Positions 6,012 through 13,527 are shown, numbered from the stretch's first letter. The stretch is DNA of 15,021 bases from UBA3206 sp963623875 (GCA_963623875.1 CAVFNL010000028.1:1-15021); one strand, 5' to 3'. Notes: generated from the sequence alone by a model not told the origin. Made by a program: numbers and translations.

Positions 6012-7595
6012 TTATTTATTATATAAAATATTAATCCTTCTAATAGTCTCATTAATACCTATTAGTTTTATTACATCATAAATTGAAAATGATTCATTCT
6101 TTTTGCATATTGCAATTCTTAATATTTTCATAAAATCTTGGAACATATAATTTAAGTTTTTTTCAAGTTTTTCTTTTTTGTTTTTTGCAAAGCCAATTTC
6201 TGATGCTTTGTTTTTTAATTCTTGAATCCACATATCCTCTTCTAAGCTAAAGTCTATATTTTTTATTATATCTAAACATTGCTTTATTACATTACTATCA
6301 ATACCCAAATCTTCATAAGACATTTCATCAAATAAATCATTGTAGAAATAATATATTTTATCTAATATTTGAGAATATTTAGAATAGTCTTTTCTTTCTT
6401 GTGGATAATGCTCAAACATCATGATATTTTTAAAGTATTCTTTATCATGCAAGATTAATTCATATAATTTTTGATTATATTTTTCTGCATAATTTATTAT
6501 ATCATTTACTAAAGTATCTATATCCATATTGTGTATTGTCTCTTTACATACACTTTCGAGTTTCATTACATCAAATGTAGAACCTGTAATACTAAAATTC
6601 TTGAAATCAAGCTTATAATCTTTGCTATTATTATTTTCATATTTTGAATTCGCAAGAATTAAAAGATAATCTTTTATACCTTCTATAGGATATCCATTTT
6701 CAAGTAAGTATGAAACTGAGGCTTCAGGATCCTTACGTTTTGAAAGTTTTCTATGTGATCCATCATCTGATTGTTTTAATATAGATGATATATGCATATA
6801 TTTAGGCATTTTAAATCCTAGTAGATTAAATAATTCATAGTGTACTGGAATACTATTTAACCATTCTTCACCACGTATAACAATTGATGTATACATAAGT
6901 GTGTCATCTACTGCGTGTGCGAAATGATATGTAGGAAGTCCGTCTTTTTTTCGTATTACAATATCAAAATCATTTTCTGGGAAGATTATTTCTCCTCTTA
7001 ACATATCGTTAAATATAATCTTTTTTGAAAAATCTCCCCTAGATTTAATACGTACTACATAAGGATTGTTATTATTTATACGCTCAATCATTTCATCGAT
7101 ACTTAAACTTCTTCCAACCGCATATTCTTTATAATACCCGATTCTTTCACCTTTTTCTTCTTGTGAAGCCCTTATTTTGGCAAGTTCTTCTTCACTTAAA
7201 AAATCAGGATATGCTTTATCTTGAAGTATTAAATCATATATGAACGCATTATATATATCTTCACGCTGTGATTGAATATAAGGACCATATTCTTCAGCAT
7301 TATTAAATTCTATTCCAAATTCTTTTAACATAGATATTATCATATCCTGTGAACCATCAACTTCTCTTTTAGTATCTGTATCTTCTATACGAAGATAAAA
7401 AATACCATTAGAATCTTTAGCTATTTTATAATTTATAAGAGCCATATATAAAGATCCTGTATGCAAAAATCCTGTAGGAGATGGTGCAAATCTTGTAATA
7501 ACACCTTCACGGGCTTTATATTTATTTAAATAATAATCTTTATCATGCTTAAGATTTGGTACAACAGCGTTTGCTAAATCAATTAAAGTTTTCAT
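6012..7595 (-). CDS. gltX: Glutamyl-tRNA synthetase
   Basis: A 527-residue class I synthetase that attaches glutamate to tRNA-Glu in the cytoplasm. The Rossmann core begins at VITRFAPSPTGFLHTGSLY (32-50). This holds the HIGH-type motif FLHTG and follows a roughly 30-residue N-terminal extension typical of the longer clostridial form. YLRIEDTDTKREVDGS (67-82) binds glutamate and the tRNA end. VIRGEEWLNSIPVHYEL (239-255) is conserved, and KLSKR (283-287) is the KMSKS loop. The C-terminal 200 residues are the helical anticodon-binding part. No zinc-binding cysteines are seen at the usual place (AYPDFLSEEE). GAGG lies 5 nt before the ATG. The start is 10 nt after the phosphopantetheinyl transferase stop, so it is last in that operon. 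Firmicutes usually lack GlnRS, so this enzyme may also charge tRNA-Gln (inference). Confidence 0.96.
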   Translation of the reverse strand: MKTLIDLANAVVPNLKHDKDYYLNKYKAREGVITRFAPSPTGFLHTGSLYMALINYKIAKDSNGIFYLRIEDTDTKREVDGSQDMIISMLKEFGIEFNNAEEYGPYIQSQREDIYNAFIYDLILQDKAYPDFLSEEELAKIRASQEEKGERIGYYKEYAVGRSLSIDEMIERINNNNPYVVRIKSRGDFSKKIIFNDMLRGEIIFPENDFDIVIRKKDGLPTYHFAHAVDDTLMYTSIVIRGEEWLNSIPVHYELFNLLGFKMPKYMHISSILKQSDDGSHRKLSKRKDPEASVSYLLENGYPIEGIKDYLLILANSKYENNNSKDYKLDFKNFSITGSTFDVMKLESVCKETIHNMDIDTLVNDIINYAEKYNQKLYELILHDKEYFKNIMMFEHYPQERKDYSKYSQILDKIYYFYNDLFDEMSYEDLGIDSNVIKQCLDIIKNIDFSLEEDMWIQELKNKASEIGFAKNKKEKLEKNLNYMFQDFMKILRIAICKKNESFSIYDVIKLIGINETIRRINILYNK

Positions 7596-7605
7596 AATAT
7601 CCTCA

Positions 7606-8121
7606 TTACATCTTTCCTATACATATAACAATAATATAGTTGTCATATGTTTTTATATCATATTTATAAATTGTAGTATCAATTAATTTTAAATTCGATG
7701 ATATTGATTTGCCAATATATTTTATATATGCTTCTTTCATACACCATAAAATGGTGTATTCTAAATCATTTGTTGGGTATTTTTCATTATCATTTATGAT
7801 ATAATCAACAATTTTTTTATTTAATTTTCTTATATGCATCAAATCAATTCCAATTGGTTTAAAAGATAGCGCTACTGCGACAGTGCCCATATCATGTGAT
7901 ATATTAAATTCTATTTTCTCATTTAATAATTTAGGTTTTGATGAAAAATCAATTTTAAAGTCTTTAATACCCTCAAGACTTAACGCATATTCTAAAAGTA
8001 CATAGGCTTTTTTAGACTCTTCTTTTTTATCTATATTACTAATCTTATTTATATGATTTAATATATCACAATTTGTAATATCTTTTTTGATATCTTTACT
8101 ATCTACATATAATTTATACAT
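7606..8121 (-). CDS. Short Sfp-type 4'-phosphopantetheinyl transferase
   Basis: The 171-residue product carries the Sfp superfamily motifs: FNISHD (72-77), GIDLMHI (91-97, Mg-binding Asp93) and WCMKEAYIKYIGK (126-138, with Lys129, Glu130 and Lys134). It would move the phosphopantetheine arm of CoA onto a conserved Ser of an acyl or peptidyl carrier protein. It is shorter than Sfp (about 220 aa), mostly through a reduced N-terminal half. The residue two after Asp93 is Met95 where Sfp has a second acid. Some family members, including the human enzyme, have Met there, so activity remains possible. No strong Shine-Dalgarno site is seen. The start overlaps the preceding gene by 8 nt, implying translational coupling. 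No carrier protein or NRPS/PKS gene is in the window. Confidence 0.88.
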   Translation of the reverse strand: MYKLYVDSKDIKKDITNCDILNHINKISNIDKKEESKKAYVLLEYALSLEGIKDFKIDFSSKPKLLNEKIEFNISHDMGTVAVALSFKPIGIDLMHIRKLNKKIVDYIINDNEKYPTNDLEYTILWCMKEAYIKYIGKSISSNLKLIDTTIYKYDIKTYDNYIIVICIGKM

Positions 8122-8443
8122 AATTATTTATTATTTCTTTAATACTTGTAAGATATACTTTAACACCATTAATATCAAGTAATATCTTGTTATCTACTAA
8201 TCTATATTCATTTATTTTAATATCTTTATCAAAAAAGACCATATCACCTTCGTAAGTGAATACAAATAAATGTTTATATGATACATCAAGCGATGGTCTA
8301 ATTCCATTCCCCATTAAATCTAGATGAGAATTTAATTCTAATAAAAGCTTAAGTTCATTATTTTTTGACTTAGCACTTAATACATTACATTCCATTAAAT
8401 TATAAAAATCATAAAATGTCTCTATCTTCACACATATCACCAT
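8114..8443 (-). CDS. Small protein of unknown function in the gltX operon
   Basis: A 109-residue protein I do not recognise. It has no TM segment or signal peptide. The second half (YKHLFVFTYEGDMVFFDKD, then YRLVDNKILLDINGVKVYL) alternates hydrophobic and polar residues and looks all-beta. Its 5' end overlaps the GGDEF-like gene by 35 nt and its 3' end overlaps the transferase gene by 8 nt. This argues for a real, translationally coupled gene. The start is ambiguous. ATG 8443 has AAAGG only 2 nt away, while GTG 8431 has GGTGAT 4 nt upstream, giving 105 residues. Its position suggests it works with one of its neighbours, but nothing in the sequence says how. Confidence 0.7.
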   Translation of the reverse strand: MVICVKIETFYDFYNLMECNVLSAKSKNNELKLLLELNSHLDLMGNGIRPSLDVSYKHLFVFTYEGDMVFFDKDIKINEYRLVDNKILLDINGVKVYLTSIKEIINNYV

Positions 8444-9449
8444 AACCTTTCACGCTACTAGCAAGCCTTTGTAAAAACGCCTCAGCTGTATCATCTTTTT
8501 TGACTACTTCATGTCCTCTTAGTACTTTAATATTTGAAAATGATCCACCATCAATTTTTGCGTCTATTCCATCTGTTATTTCATTCATTTTATCAGCATT
8601 TGAAAATATTAAAATAAATGTTGATTTTGAATATCTTCCTATTACTGCATTTTCAACGCCTTCTTTTAAAAATACTTCCGCAAGACCTACAACAATTACA
8701 TCATTATACTGTGCTCCGTATTTATCCTCAAGTGTTTGAAAAGATGATATTTTATAAACTGATGCTCCAAAAGTTCTACCATCCGCGATTAAATTTTTAA
8801 TATAATCATCAATAAATTTTTTATTAAAAAGTCTTGTAAGACTATCTCTTTTAGATAGTGTTTTGATATTTTCATTAAGCGTTAAATTTATGTGTTTTAA
8901 TTTTTCATATCTTTTAAGTAATATTTCAGATATTATCATTAAGATAAAAACAGTAATAAAATACGATACGTTCGCTACTATATTCTTATATCTCAATATT
9001 ATAGCATCATCGCTTGAAACTATGTCTTTAATATATGTTTGTGGATATATATATGATAAACACATTACAGCTATATCTATAAGTAAAATAATCGCTGTGA
9101 TTATCCATTTCCTTTCCTTTTTAATACATACAACAATAGATACTAAACCTACAAGAAGATATACCAACATATTAGTTCCATAAAGATAGAATAGTACTGG
9201 TAATTCTATTCCGTTTAATAATATTAAACCTAAAGCTAAAATCAATTCAAACTTGAAAAAAGCTCTTCCTAAGATAAATAATGTTAAATATAAAAATGCA
9301 AATAAAGCATAGCCAAATATAGGCCATTTTAATCCATAATAATTATAATCTACTAAAAAACCCGCAACATTTATTAATGTTAATGCAATCATGATTACAT
9401 CAAATATGTAATATTTAGAACTTTTTCTATATAGTAATTCTTTTGTCAT
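8409..9449 (-). CDS. Six-TM membrane protein with a degenerate GGDEF domain
   Basis: The 346-residue product (from ATG 9449) has about six TM helices in residues 14-178, a short linking helix (YEKLKHINLTLNENIKTLS), then a GGDEF-fold domain from RDSLTRLFNKKFIDDYI (about 201-217). The fold is clear, but the catalytic residues are gone. The metal-binding DxD strand reads VYKISSF, the half-site region reads DKYGAQYNDV, and the GGDEF motif itself reads GRYSKSTFILIF. It therefore cannot be an ordinary diguanylate cyclase. It may bind a nucleotide or a partner protein as a sensor. ATG 9449 is chosen over GTG 9458 because the TAGGTGAT Shine-Dalgarno site covers the latter. A weak promoter (TTTATC 9489-9494, TAAAAT 9466-9471, 17 nt) overlaps the upstream terminator. 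It heads the operon with the 109-aa protein, the transferase and gltX. Confidence 0.82.
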   Translation of the reverse strand: MTKELLYRKSSKYYIFDVIMIALTLINVAGFLVDYNYYGLKWPIFGYALFAFLYLTLFILGRAFFKFELILALGLILLNGIELPVLFYLYGTNMLVYLLVGLVSIVVCIKKERKWIITAIILLIDIAVMCLSYIYPQTYIKDIVSSDDAIILRYKNIVANVSYFITVFILMIISEILLKRYEKLKHINLTLNENIKTLSKRDSLTRLFNKKFIDDYIKNLIADGRTFGASVYKISSFQTLEDKYGAQYNDVIVVGLAEVFLKEGVENAVIGRYSKSTFILIFSNADKMNEITDGIDAKIDGGSFSNIKVLRGHEVVKKDDTAEAFLQRLASSVKGYGDMCEDRDIL

Positions 9450-9476
9450 ATATATCACCTATTTAATTTTATCACA

Positions 9477-9509
9477 ATAAAATAGGATGATAAAGGCTAT
9501 TTATCATCC
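9477..9509 (-). terminator. Terminator overlapping the topB stop codon
   Basis: A perfect 10-bp stem GGATGATAAA/TTTATCATCC with a 5-nt loop (9485-9509) contains the TAG stop of topB in its loop. The tail is TATTTTATT on the minus strand, less than ideal, so some read-through into the GGDEF-like gene is possible. Confidence 0.7.
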
Positions 9510-11947
9510 GCTTTTTCAAATATATATTCAATTTGGTTTGGATATTTTTTAGAAGAGTCATAATTATATTTTAAATATACTTCCACTTCTTTATCATTAA
9601 TTAAGACTTTTACTCTTGAAGATGTTTCTTTTTTCAGAAATAATTCCTTTGCGTCCTTTTTTGTTATAAGTTTCGCACCTCTTGCGTTTTTATATATCAT
9701 GACGTTACATTCTTTATTTTTACAAAAATATTTGAATTTATCATCAATTATAGAATCTCCACAAACTGGACATTTACATAATGGTTTTATTTCTTCTTTT
9801 AGCGATAATGTTTCTTCTTCTGATTCTGCACTCGCATTAAAATCAAATGTTAAAACATTAGGGTATTCTAATGCGCCATTGTATTCATAATGCATTAATG
9901 CTTCAAAATCATGTTTAGTCTTTTTCGATGTGCAAAGTACCTTAGTAGCGCTATCTCCTGTTGTAAGTAAGTTTTTAACTTGATTTCTTGTAATAAGCTT
10001 AGCTCCTAAAGCATTCTTTAAAATGTAGACTTTACATTCTTTATTACTACAAGAATAAACTTTATCACGTTCTATCACATCACTTTGGCATATAGGACAT
10101 TTACATACAACATTCGATAATTTTGAATCTAAAGAATTTATGTCTTTAATATCACTTACAAACTTTTTTGTAAAATCATTTATATCTTGAAGAAATATTT
10201 TGTGATCATATTCTCCTTTTGATATTAAATCGAGTTTACGCTCAAATGTTGCGGTAAGAGATACTGACTTAATGTCATCACCGGGTATTGTATCTATTAA
10301 ATCCATTCCTTTTTTTGTCGCAATAATAGATTTCTTTTTATCTAATTCAATAAATCCTCTATTCTTTAAATCAACAATAATTTGTGCACGTGTCGCTTCA
10401 GTTCCTATTCCCTCAATTTTCTTTAATACGTCTTTATCATCTTTTGATTCTACATATTTTGATGGATTTTTCATCATACGTATTAAAGAACCTTCAGTAA
10501 ATCTTGAAGGTGGTGTTGTTTTACCTTCTTCTAGTTCTAGATTTGAAATTTCTATTACATCATCTTTTTTTAGCGGCAAGAAGTTTTTTACTTCTGATGC
10601 TTTTTTACCATATTTATAAGCTTCTCTATGGCCAAGAGATGTGCATATTTCCATTTCAGTTTGAAAATGAGCATCATTTCTTACAAATTCTATTTTTTGT
10701 TTCTCTAACACCGCATCATCTAAGAATGAAGCTAAAAATCTTTCAACAATGGCCATATATACTTTCTTTTCAAAATCATTTAGCGCAAGTATTTTTTCTC
10801 TTGTTGTTTTAAATGTAGTAGGCGTTAAGGCTTCATGGGCTCCGATATCTTTTTTAGATATCATCATTTTGTTTATTTGCCTTTTTTCATTAATTATTTT
10901 ATTCGCAACTTCAGTTGAAACAACTAAACTTTTAAGTATTTGATATGATTTTTTAGCTAGGCTATCTGAAATATGATTTTCATCTGTACGTGGATATGTT
11001 ATAAGTTTATGTGTTTCATAGAGTGCTTGTGCTGTATTTAAAACATCCATTGCGCTCATTTTATATCTTTTATCCATATCTATTTGAAGATCTGATAGTG
11101 AATATAGCATTTTAGGCTTTTCATATCGTTTTGTGGTTTCGCATACAATAATTTTTGCGGTTCCTGTCCCAATTTCATTTATAATCTTTTCAGCATCTTC
11201 TTTATGCTTGAATTTGTTACCATCTAAATCCTCATCAACATAATAAGCACTGATAGGCGTGTCTTCTTTATGCGCTACAGCTTTAATCTTATAAAAATCC
11301 TGTGGCTTAAAATTTTTAATTTCATTTTCTAAATCACAAATTATTCTAAGTGTTGGTGTTTGTACACGTCCTATTGTAAGAATTGTACCATTACCAAATT
11401 TTGTAGTCATAGCTCTAGTAGCGTTAAGTCCTATAATATAATCCGCATATGAACGTGATTTACCCGCAAAGAATACATTGTTATACACACTTTCGCTAAG
11501 ACGCCCCTCAAAAGATTCTAAAATACCATCTGGTGTTTGAGATTCAATCCACATTCTAGATACCTTAGGAACTCTTTTCCCTACATAGTGATATAAATTT
11601 CGAAATATTAAATCCCCTTCCCTATCCGAATCACACGCATTAACGACTTCTTCTATATCATCTCTTTTTACAAGTGATTCTACTATTTTATATTGTTCAC
11701 TAACACTTTTATTAACCTCAAGTGGTATATTATCAAACTCAAATGGTAATGTATTTAAATCCCATTTTTTATATTTAATATCTATATCCCCTGGCATCTT
11801 AAGTGTTAAAAGATGACCTATACAATGAGTATAAATAAAGTTTTTACCAAAAGCTGCGCCTTTAGCCATTCGTGGCTTAACATTTTCAAGTTTCGCATCT
11901 ATTATATTTTTCATTACACTAGGTTTTTCAGCAATTATAAGTATCAT
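9497..11947 (-). CDS. topB: DNA topoisomerase III (type IA)
   Basis: An 816-residue type IA topoisomerase that cuts one DNA strand through a 5'-phosphotyrosine link, relaxing and decatenating DNA. The TOPRIM domain begins MILIIAEKPSV (Glu7) and has ACDSDREGD (Asp106, Asp108, Glu110). GRVQTPTL is at 193-200, and the active Tyr318 is in LITYPRTDENHI. EGIGTEATRA belongs to the helical part of the core. The C-terminus has two copies of a topo-III-type module (about 615-665 and 724-775), each with CxCPxC, then C-x(4)-C, and NAxGAKLIT. I start at ATG 11947 because AAAGGA lies 9 nt upstream and the family begins MxLIIAEKPS; ATG 11953 is also possible. A TATAAT (11979-11984) without a good -35 box may be its promoter. 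It is monocistronic. Confidence 0.95.
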   Translation of the reverse strand: MILIIAEKPSVMKNIIDAKLENVKPRMAKGAAFGKNFIYTHCIGHLLTLKMPGDIDIKYKKWDLNTLPFEFDNIPLEVNKSVSEQYKIVESLVKRDDIEEVVNACDSDREGDLIFRNLYHYVGKRVPKVSRMWIESQTPDGILESFEGRLSESVYNNVFFAGKSRSYADYIIGLNATRAMTTKFGNGTILTIGRVQTPTLRIICDLENEIKNFKPQDFYKIKAVAHKEDTPISAYYVDEDLDGNKFKHKEDAEKIINEIGTGTAKIIVCETTKRYEKPKMLYSLSDLQIDMDKRYKMSAMDVLNTAQALYETHKLITYPRTDENHISDSLAKKSYQILKSLVVSTEVANKIINEKRQINKMMISKKDIGAHEALTPTTFKTTREKILALNDFEKKVYMAIVERFLASFLDDAVLEKQKIEFVRNDAHFQTEMEICTSLGHREAYKYGKKASEVKNFLPLKKDDVIEISNLELEEGKTTPPSRFTEGSLIRMMKNPSKYVESKDDKDVLKKIEGIGTEATRAQIIVDLKNRGFIELDKKKSIIATKKGMDLIDTIPGDDIKSVSLTATFERKLDLISKGEYDHKIFLQDINDFTKKFVSDIKDINSLDSKLSNVVCKCPICQSDVIERDKVYSCSNKECKVYILKNALGAKLITRNQVKNLLTTGDSATKVLCTSKKTKHDFEALMHYEYNGALEYPNVLTFDFNASAESEEETLSLKEEIKPLCKCPVCGDSIIDDKFKYFCKNKECNVMIYKNARGAKLITKKDAKELFLKKETSSRVKVLINDKEVEVYLKYNYDSSKKYPNQIEYIFEKADDK

Positions 11948-11997
11948 ATCCATATATCCTTTCAAGAAATATATATTAATTATATATGTATTTTACT

Positions 11998-12025
11998 TTG
12001 TCTTTTTTATAAAATATGTTAAAAT
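11998..12025 (+). promoter_or_regulatory. Predicted promoter of the NifX/NifB-like gene
   Basis: TTGTCT (11998-12003) and TAAAAT (12020-12025) are spaced 16 nt. The -10 box is 10 nt from a strong GGAGG (12036-12040). This short region is shared with the divergent topB promoter. Confidence 0.55.
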
Positions 12026-12047
12026 TCTAAAAAATGGAGGATTAAAT

Positions 12048-12392
12048 ATGCTAGTCGCAATAAGTTATCAAAACGAAAACGTATTTCCACACTTTGGAGA
12101 TACAAAAGAATTCATGCTATATGAAATAGAAGATAATAAAATAATATCTTCTAAAATGGTTGACTCAAATGGTGCATCCCACATAGACCTTATTCCTTTC
12201 TTAAAAAATTTAGGAATAAATGCGCTAATATGTGGTGGTATGGGAACATTCGCTTATGATTTGCTTACTAAAAATAACATCGCAGTCTATAACGGTGTAT
12301 CAGGTAGTGCAAAAGACGCAATAAATAATTTTATTAATGGGAATTTAAAATTTAATAAAGACGCATTACATAATTGTTCACATCACCATTAA
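12048..12392 (+). CDS. NifX/NifB-family iron-molybdenum-cluster-binding domain protein
   Basis: The 114-residue product covers the whole Nitro_FeMo-Co (dinitrogenase iron-molybdenum cofactor biosynthesis) domain. The start is MLVAISYQNENVFPHFGDT, with the family's HFG. INALICGGMGTFAYDLL (56-72) carries the GG turn, and IAVYNGVSGSAKDAI (78-92) closes the fold. In nitrogen fixers such domains carry FeMo-cofactor intermediates; many anaerobes have orphan copies that bind or move Fe-S clusters. The C-terminal HNCSHHH could bind metal. GGAGG lies 7 nt before the ATG. There is no nif gene in the window, so nitrogen fixation is not implied. It is the only clear intact plus-strand gene, and it stands alone between a promoter and a terminator. 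Confidence 0.9.
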   Translation: MLVAISYQNENVFPHFGDTKEFMLYEIEDNKIISSKMVDSNGASHIDLIPFLKNLGINALICGGMGTFAYDLLTKNNIAVYNGVSGSAKDAINNFINGNLKFNKDALHNCSHHH

Positions 12393-12399
12393 TTTTATA

Positions 12400-12433
12400 A
12401 AAAGAACACTAGAATATCTAATGTTCTTTTTTT
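12400..12433. terminator. Bidirectional terminator between convergent genes
   Basis: AAAGAACA/TGTTCTTT (8 bp), one mismatch, then TAGA/TCTA with a 3-nt loop (12401-12429), followed by T on the plus strand (12427-12433). A run of A precedes it for the minus direction. It lies 8 nt after the NifX-like stop and 2 nt after the CoA-binding gene's stop (read on the minus strand). Confidence 0.9.
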
Positions 12434-12435
12434 AT

Positions 12436-12804
12436 TTAATCTAATAATTTACCTTTAAATCTAGTAATACCAACTAAAGCACAACCTTCTAAAAATGGTT
12501 TATTTATTACTTTTAAATAATCCTTTATTTCTTCTGATTCCGCCCCTGGCTGTATTAAAACCACTTTATAATTCTTACTACATTCCTTTAAGAAATTTAT
12601 TCCTAACGAAGGGTTTATGCATAAAACAATAACATCTATTTCATCATTAATATCGTTTAAAGATTTTAATTCTTTATACACAGGATATACTATGTATCCA
12701 TAATGAATTAAATTATCTTTTATTTTCTTAGCATATTTATCATCTACTATAGTATTACCTACTACAGCAAATCTTTTAAAATTCATTATATCTTTTAATT
12801 CCAT
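12436..12804 (-). CDS. CoA-binding domain protein
   Basis: A 122-residue single-domain Rossmann protein of the CoA_binding_2 family. Evidence is the start LKDIMNFKRFAVVGNT (3-18) with the first beta strand and glycine turn, GYIVYPVYKELK (36-47), DVIVLCINPSLGINFLKE (57-74), and the diagnostic IQPGAESEEI (84-93). Relatives resemble the CoA-binding domain of succinyl-CoA synthetase but lack the catalytic parts; their cellular role is poorly known. The gene begins 1 nt after the nitroreductase stop (TAAT-ATG) with no clear Shine-Dalgarno site of its own. It is probably translated by coupling, and the two form one operon closed by the bidirectional terminator. Confidence 0.88.
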   Translation of the reverse strand: MELKDIMNFKRFAVVGNTIVDDKYAKKIKDNLIHYGYIVYPVYKELKSLNDINDEIDVIVLCINPSLGINFLKECSKNYKVVLIQPGAESEEIKDYLKVINKPFLEGCALVGITRFKGKLLD

Positions 12805-12805
12805 A

Positions 12806-13324
12806 TTACTTGATATAAATAACTCTTCCGTCTTTTATAGTTTTTGTAGGATACTCATTCATAAGACTATAACCAAGTGCTACATGTCCTATACCTTCAT
12901 ATTCATCAAAATTAATACTAGCTTCTTTTAAAATTTCCTTTCCTTCATCTGATAACAATTCTTCCTTAGCTCTATGAATCCAAATTGAACCAAGTCCTAA
13001 AGCTTCGGCTTCGACTAACATATTTTCAATCATAATAGAGCCATCATATACACAGTTAGGGCCTTTTTTAACTAATACTAAAAATACTACAGGGGCACCA
13101 TAAAAAGGGTCTCCTTCTCTAGAACCTATTTTTGCATTTAAAGCACTAAGTTTATCACGCACTTCTTTGTTTGTTATAGTAAGTATTATACCTGTTTGAA
13201 TATTTTTTGAACTTGGTGCATATAAACCTGCTTCAATAACTTTACTTATTTTTTCTTCTTCAACCATCTCTGATGAAAACTTACGACATGATCTTCTTGA
13301 TTTTAAAATATCTAACATTTCCAT
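12806..13324 (-). CDS. Nitroreductase family flavoprotein
   Basis: A 172-residue nitroreductase-fold protein, which would use FMN and NAD(P)H to reduce nitro compounds, quinones or similar acceptors as a cytoplasmic homodimer. Family marks are SRRSCRKFS (9-17, FMN phosphate), the APSSKN loop (36-41), GAPVVFLVL (75-83), EALGLGSIWIHRA (107-119) and GHVALGY (146-152) for flavin contacts. It is at the short end of the family, but no motif appears missing. GAGGTGAT lies 7 nt before the ATG. An extended -10 (13345-13353) is close upstream. Farther upstream is a leader with a terminator (13376-13506) that may control it. It is followed by the CoA-binding gene. Confidence 0.9.
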   Translation of the reverse strand: MEMLDILKSRRSCRKFSSEMVEEEKISKVIEAGLYAPSSKNIQTGIILTITNKEVRDKLSALNAKIGSREGDPFYGAPVVFLVLVKKGPNCVYDGSIMIENMLVEAEALGLGSIWIHRAKEELLSDEGKEILKEASINFDEYEGIGHVALGYSLMNEYPTKTIKDGRVIYIK

Positions 13325-13344
13325 ATATTAAATCACCTCACCTA

Positions 13345-13353
13345 ATTATAGCA
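13345..13353 (-). promoter_or_regulatory. Extended -10 element before the nitroreductase gene
   Basis: TGCTATAAT on the minus strand is a perfect extended -10, with no good -35 box. The start near 13338 would leave only about 14 nt of leader, starting within the Shine-Dalgarno region. This could drive the operon independently of the upstream leader. Confidence 0.5.
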
Positions 13354-13375
13354 CATATTAAAAATATTAAAATAT

Positions 13376-13406
13376 AAAAAGGACAGTTGTTTCAGGTCAA
13401 CCGTCC
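13376..13406 (-). terminator. Intrinsic terminator upstream of the nitroreductase gene
   Basis: GGACGGTTG pairs with CAACTGTCC (8 of 9 bp, one mismatch) around an 8-nt loop. TTTTT follows on the minus strand (13376-13380). It is much more GC-rich than its surroundings and ends 51 nt before the nitroreductase ATG. Confidence 0.8.
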
Positions 13407-13472
13407 CACTAGAAAGGTATATAAAATTGTCGGATTTTAAACCGATAGTATCGGTACTAATTTACCAAATAC
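13376..13472 (-). ncRNA. Candidate short structured RNA or transcription-attenuating leader
   Basis: A promoter at 13479-13506 and the terminator at 13376-13406 bracket about 97 nt without an open frame. The RNA can form nested or alternative pairs: GGTA/TACC and CCGAT-ACT-ATCGG close to the start, ATTGT/ACAAT around them, and the terminator hairpin at the end. It lies directly upstream of the nitroreductase/CoA-binding operon on the same strand. That is the layout of a riboswitch or attenuator, but it could equally be an independent small RNA. I cannot match it to a known class. No expression evidence is available. Confidence 0.4.
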
Positions 13473-13478
13473 AATATC

Positions 13479-13506
13479 ATTATAATTAATTTCATTTAAT
13501 AGTCAA
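13479..13506 (-). promoter_or_regulatory. Predicted promoter of the short RNA/leader
   Basis: TTGACT (13501-13506) and a perfect TATAAT (13479-13484) with 16-nt spacing. This is one of the best promoter matches in the window. Confidence 0.65.
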
Positions 13507-13527
13507 GAATTATAATTTTTATTTTTT

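Noticed and set aside
10272..10943. Several long plus-strand frames opposite topB
   Set aside because: They are antisense shadows of a well-conserved gene, without Shine-Dalgarno sites or recognisable motifs.
13390..13420. AGTGGGAC next to a terminator resembles the GTGGNAC core of a T-box
   Set aside because: There is no stem I of normal length between the promoter and this motif, no S-turn or specifier loop could be found, and the downstream genes are not amino-acid related. An RF00230 covariance search would settle it.
13441..13460. Palindrome CCGATAGTATCGG similar to the tRNA terminator core at 5793-5810
   Set aside because: The similarity is short and the contexts differ (leader versus terminator), so a dispersed repeat family cannot be claimed from two copies.
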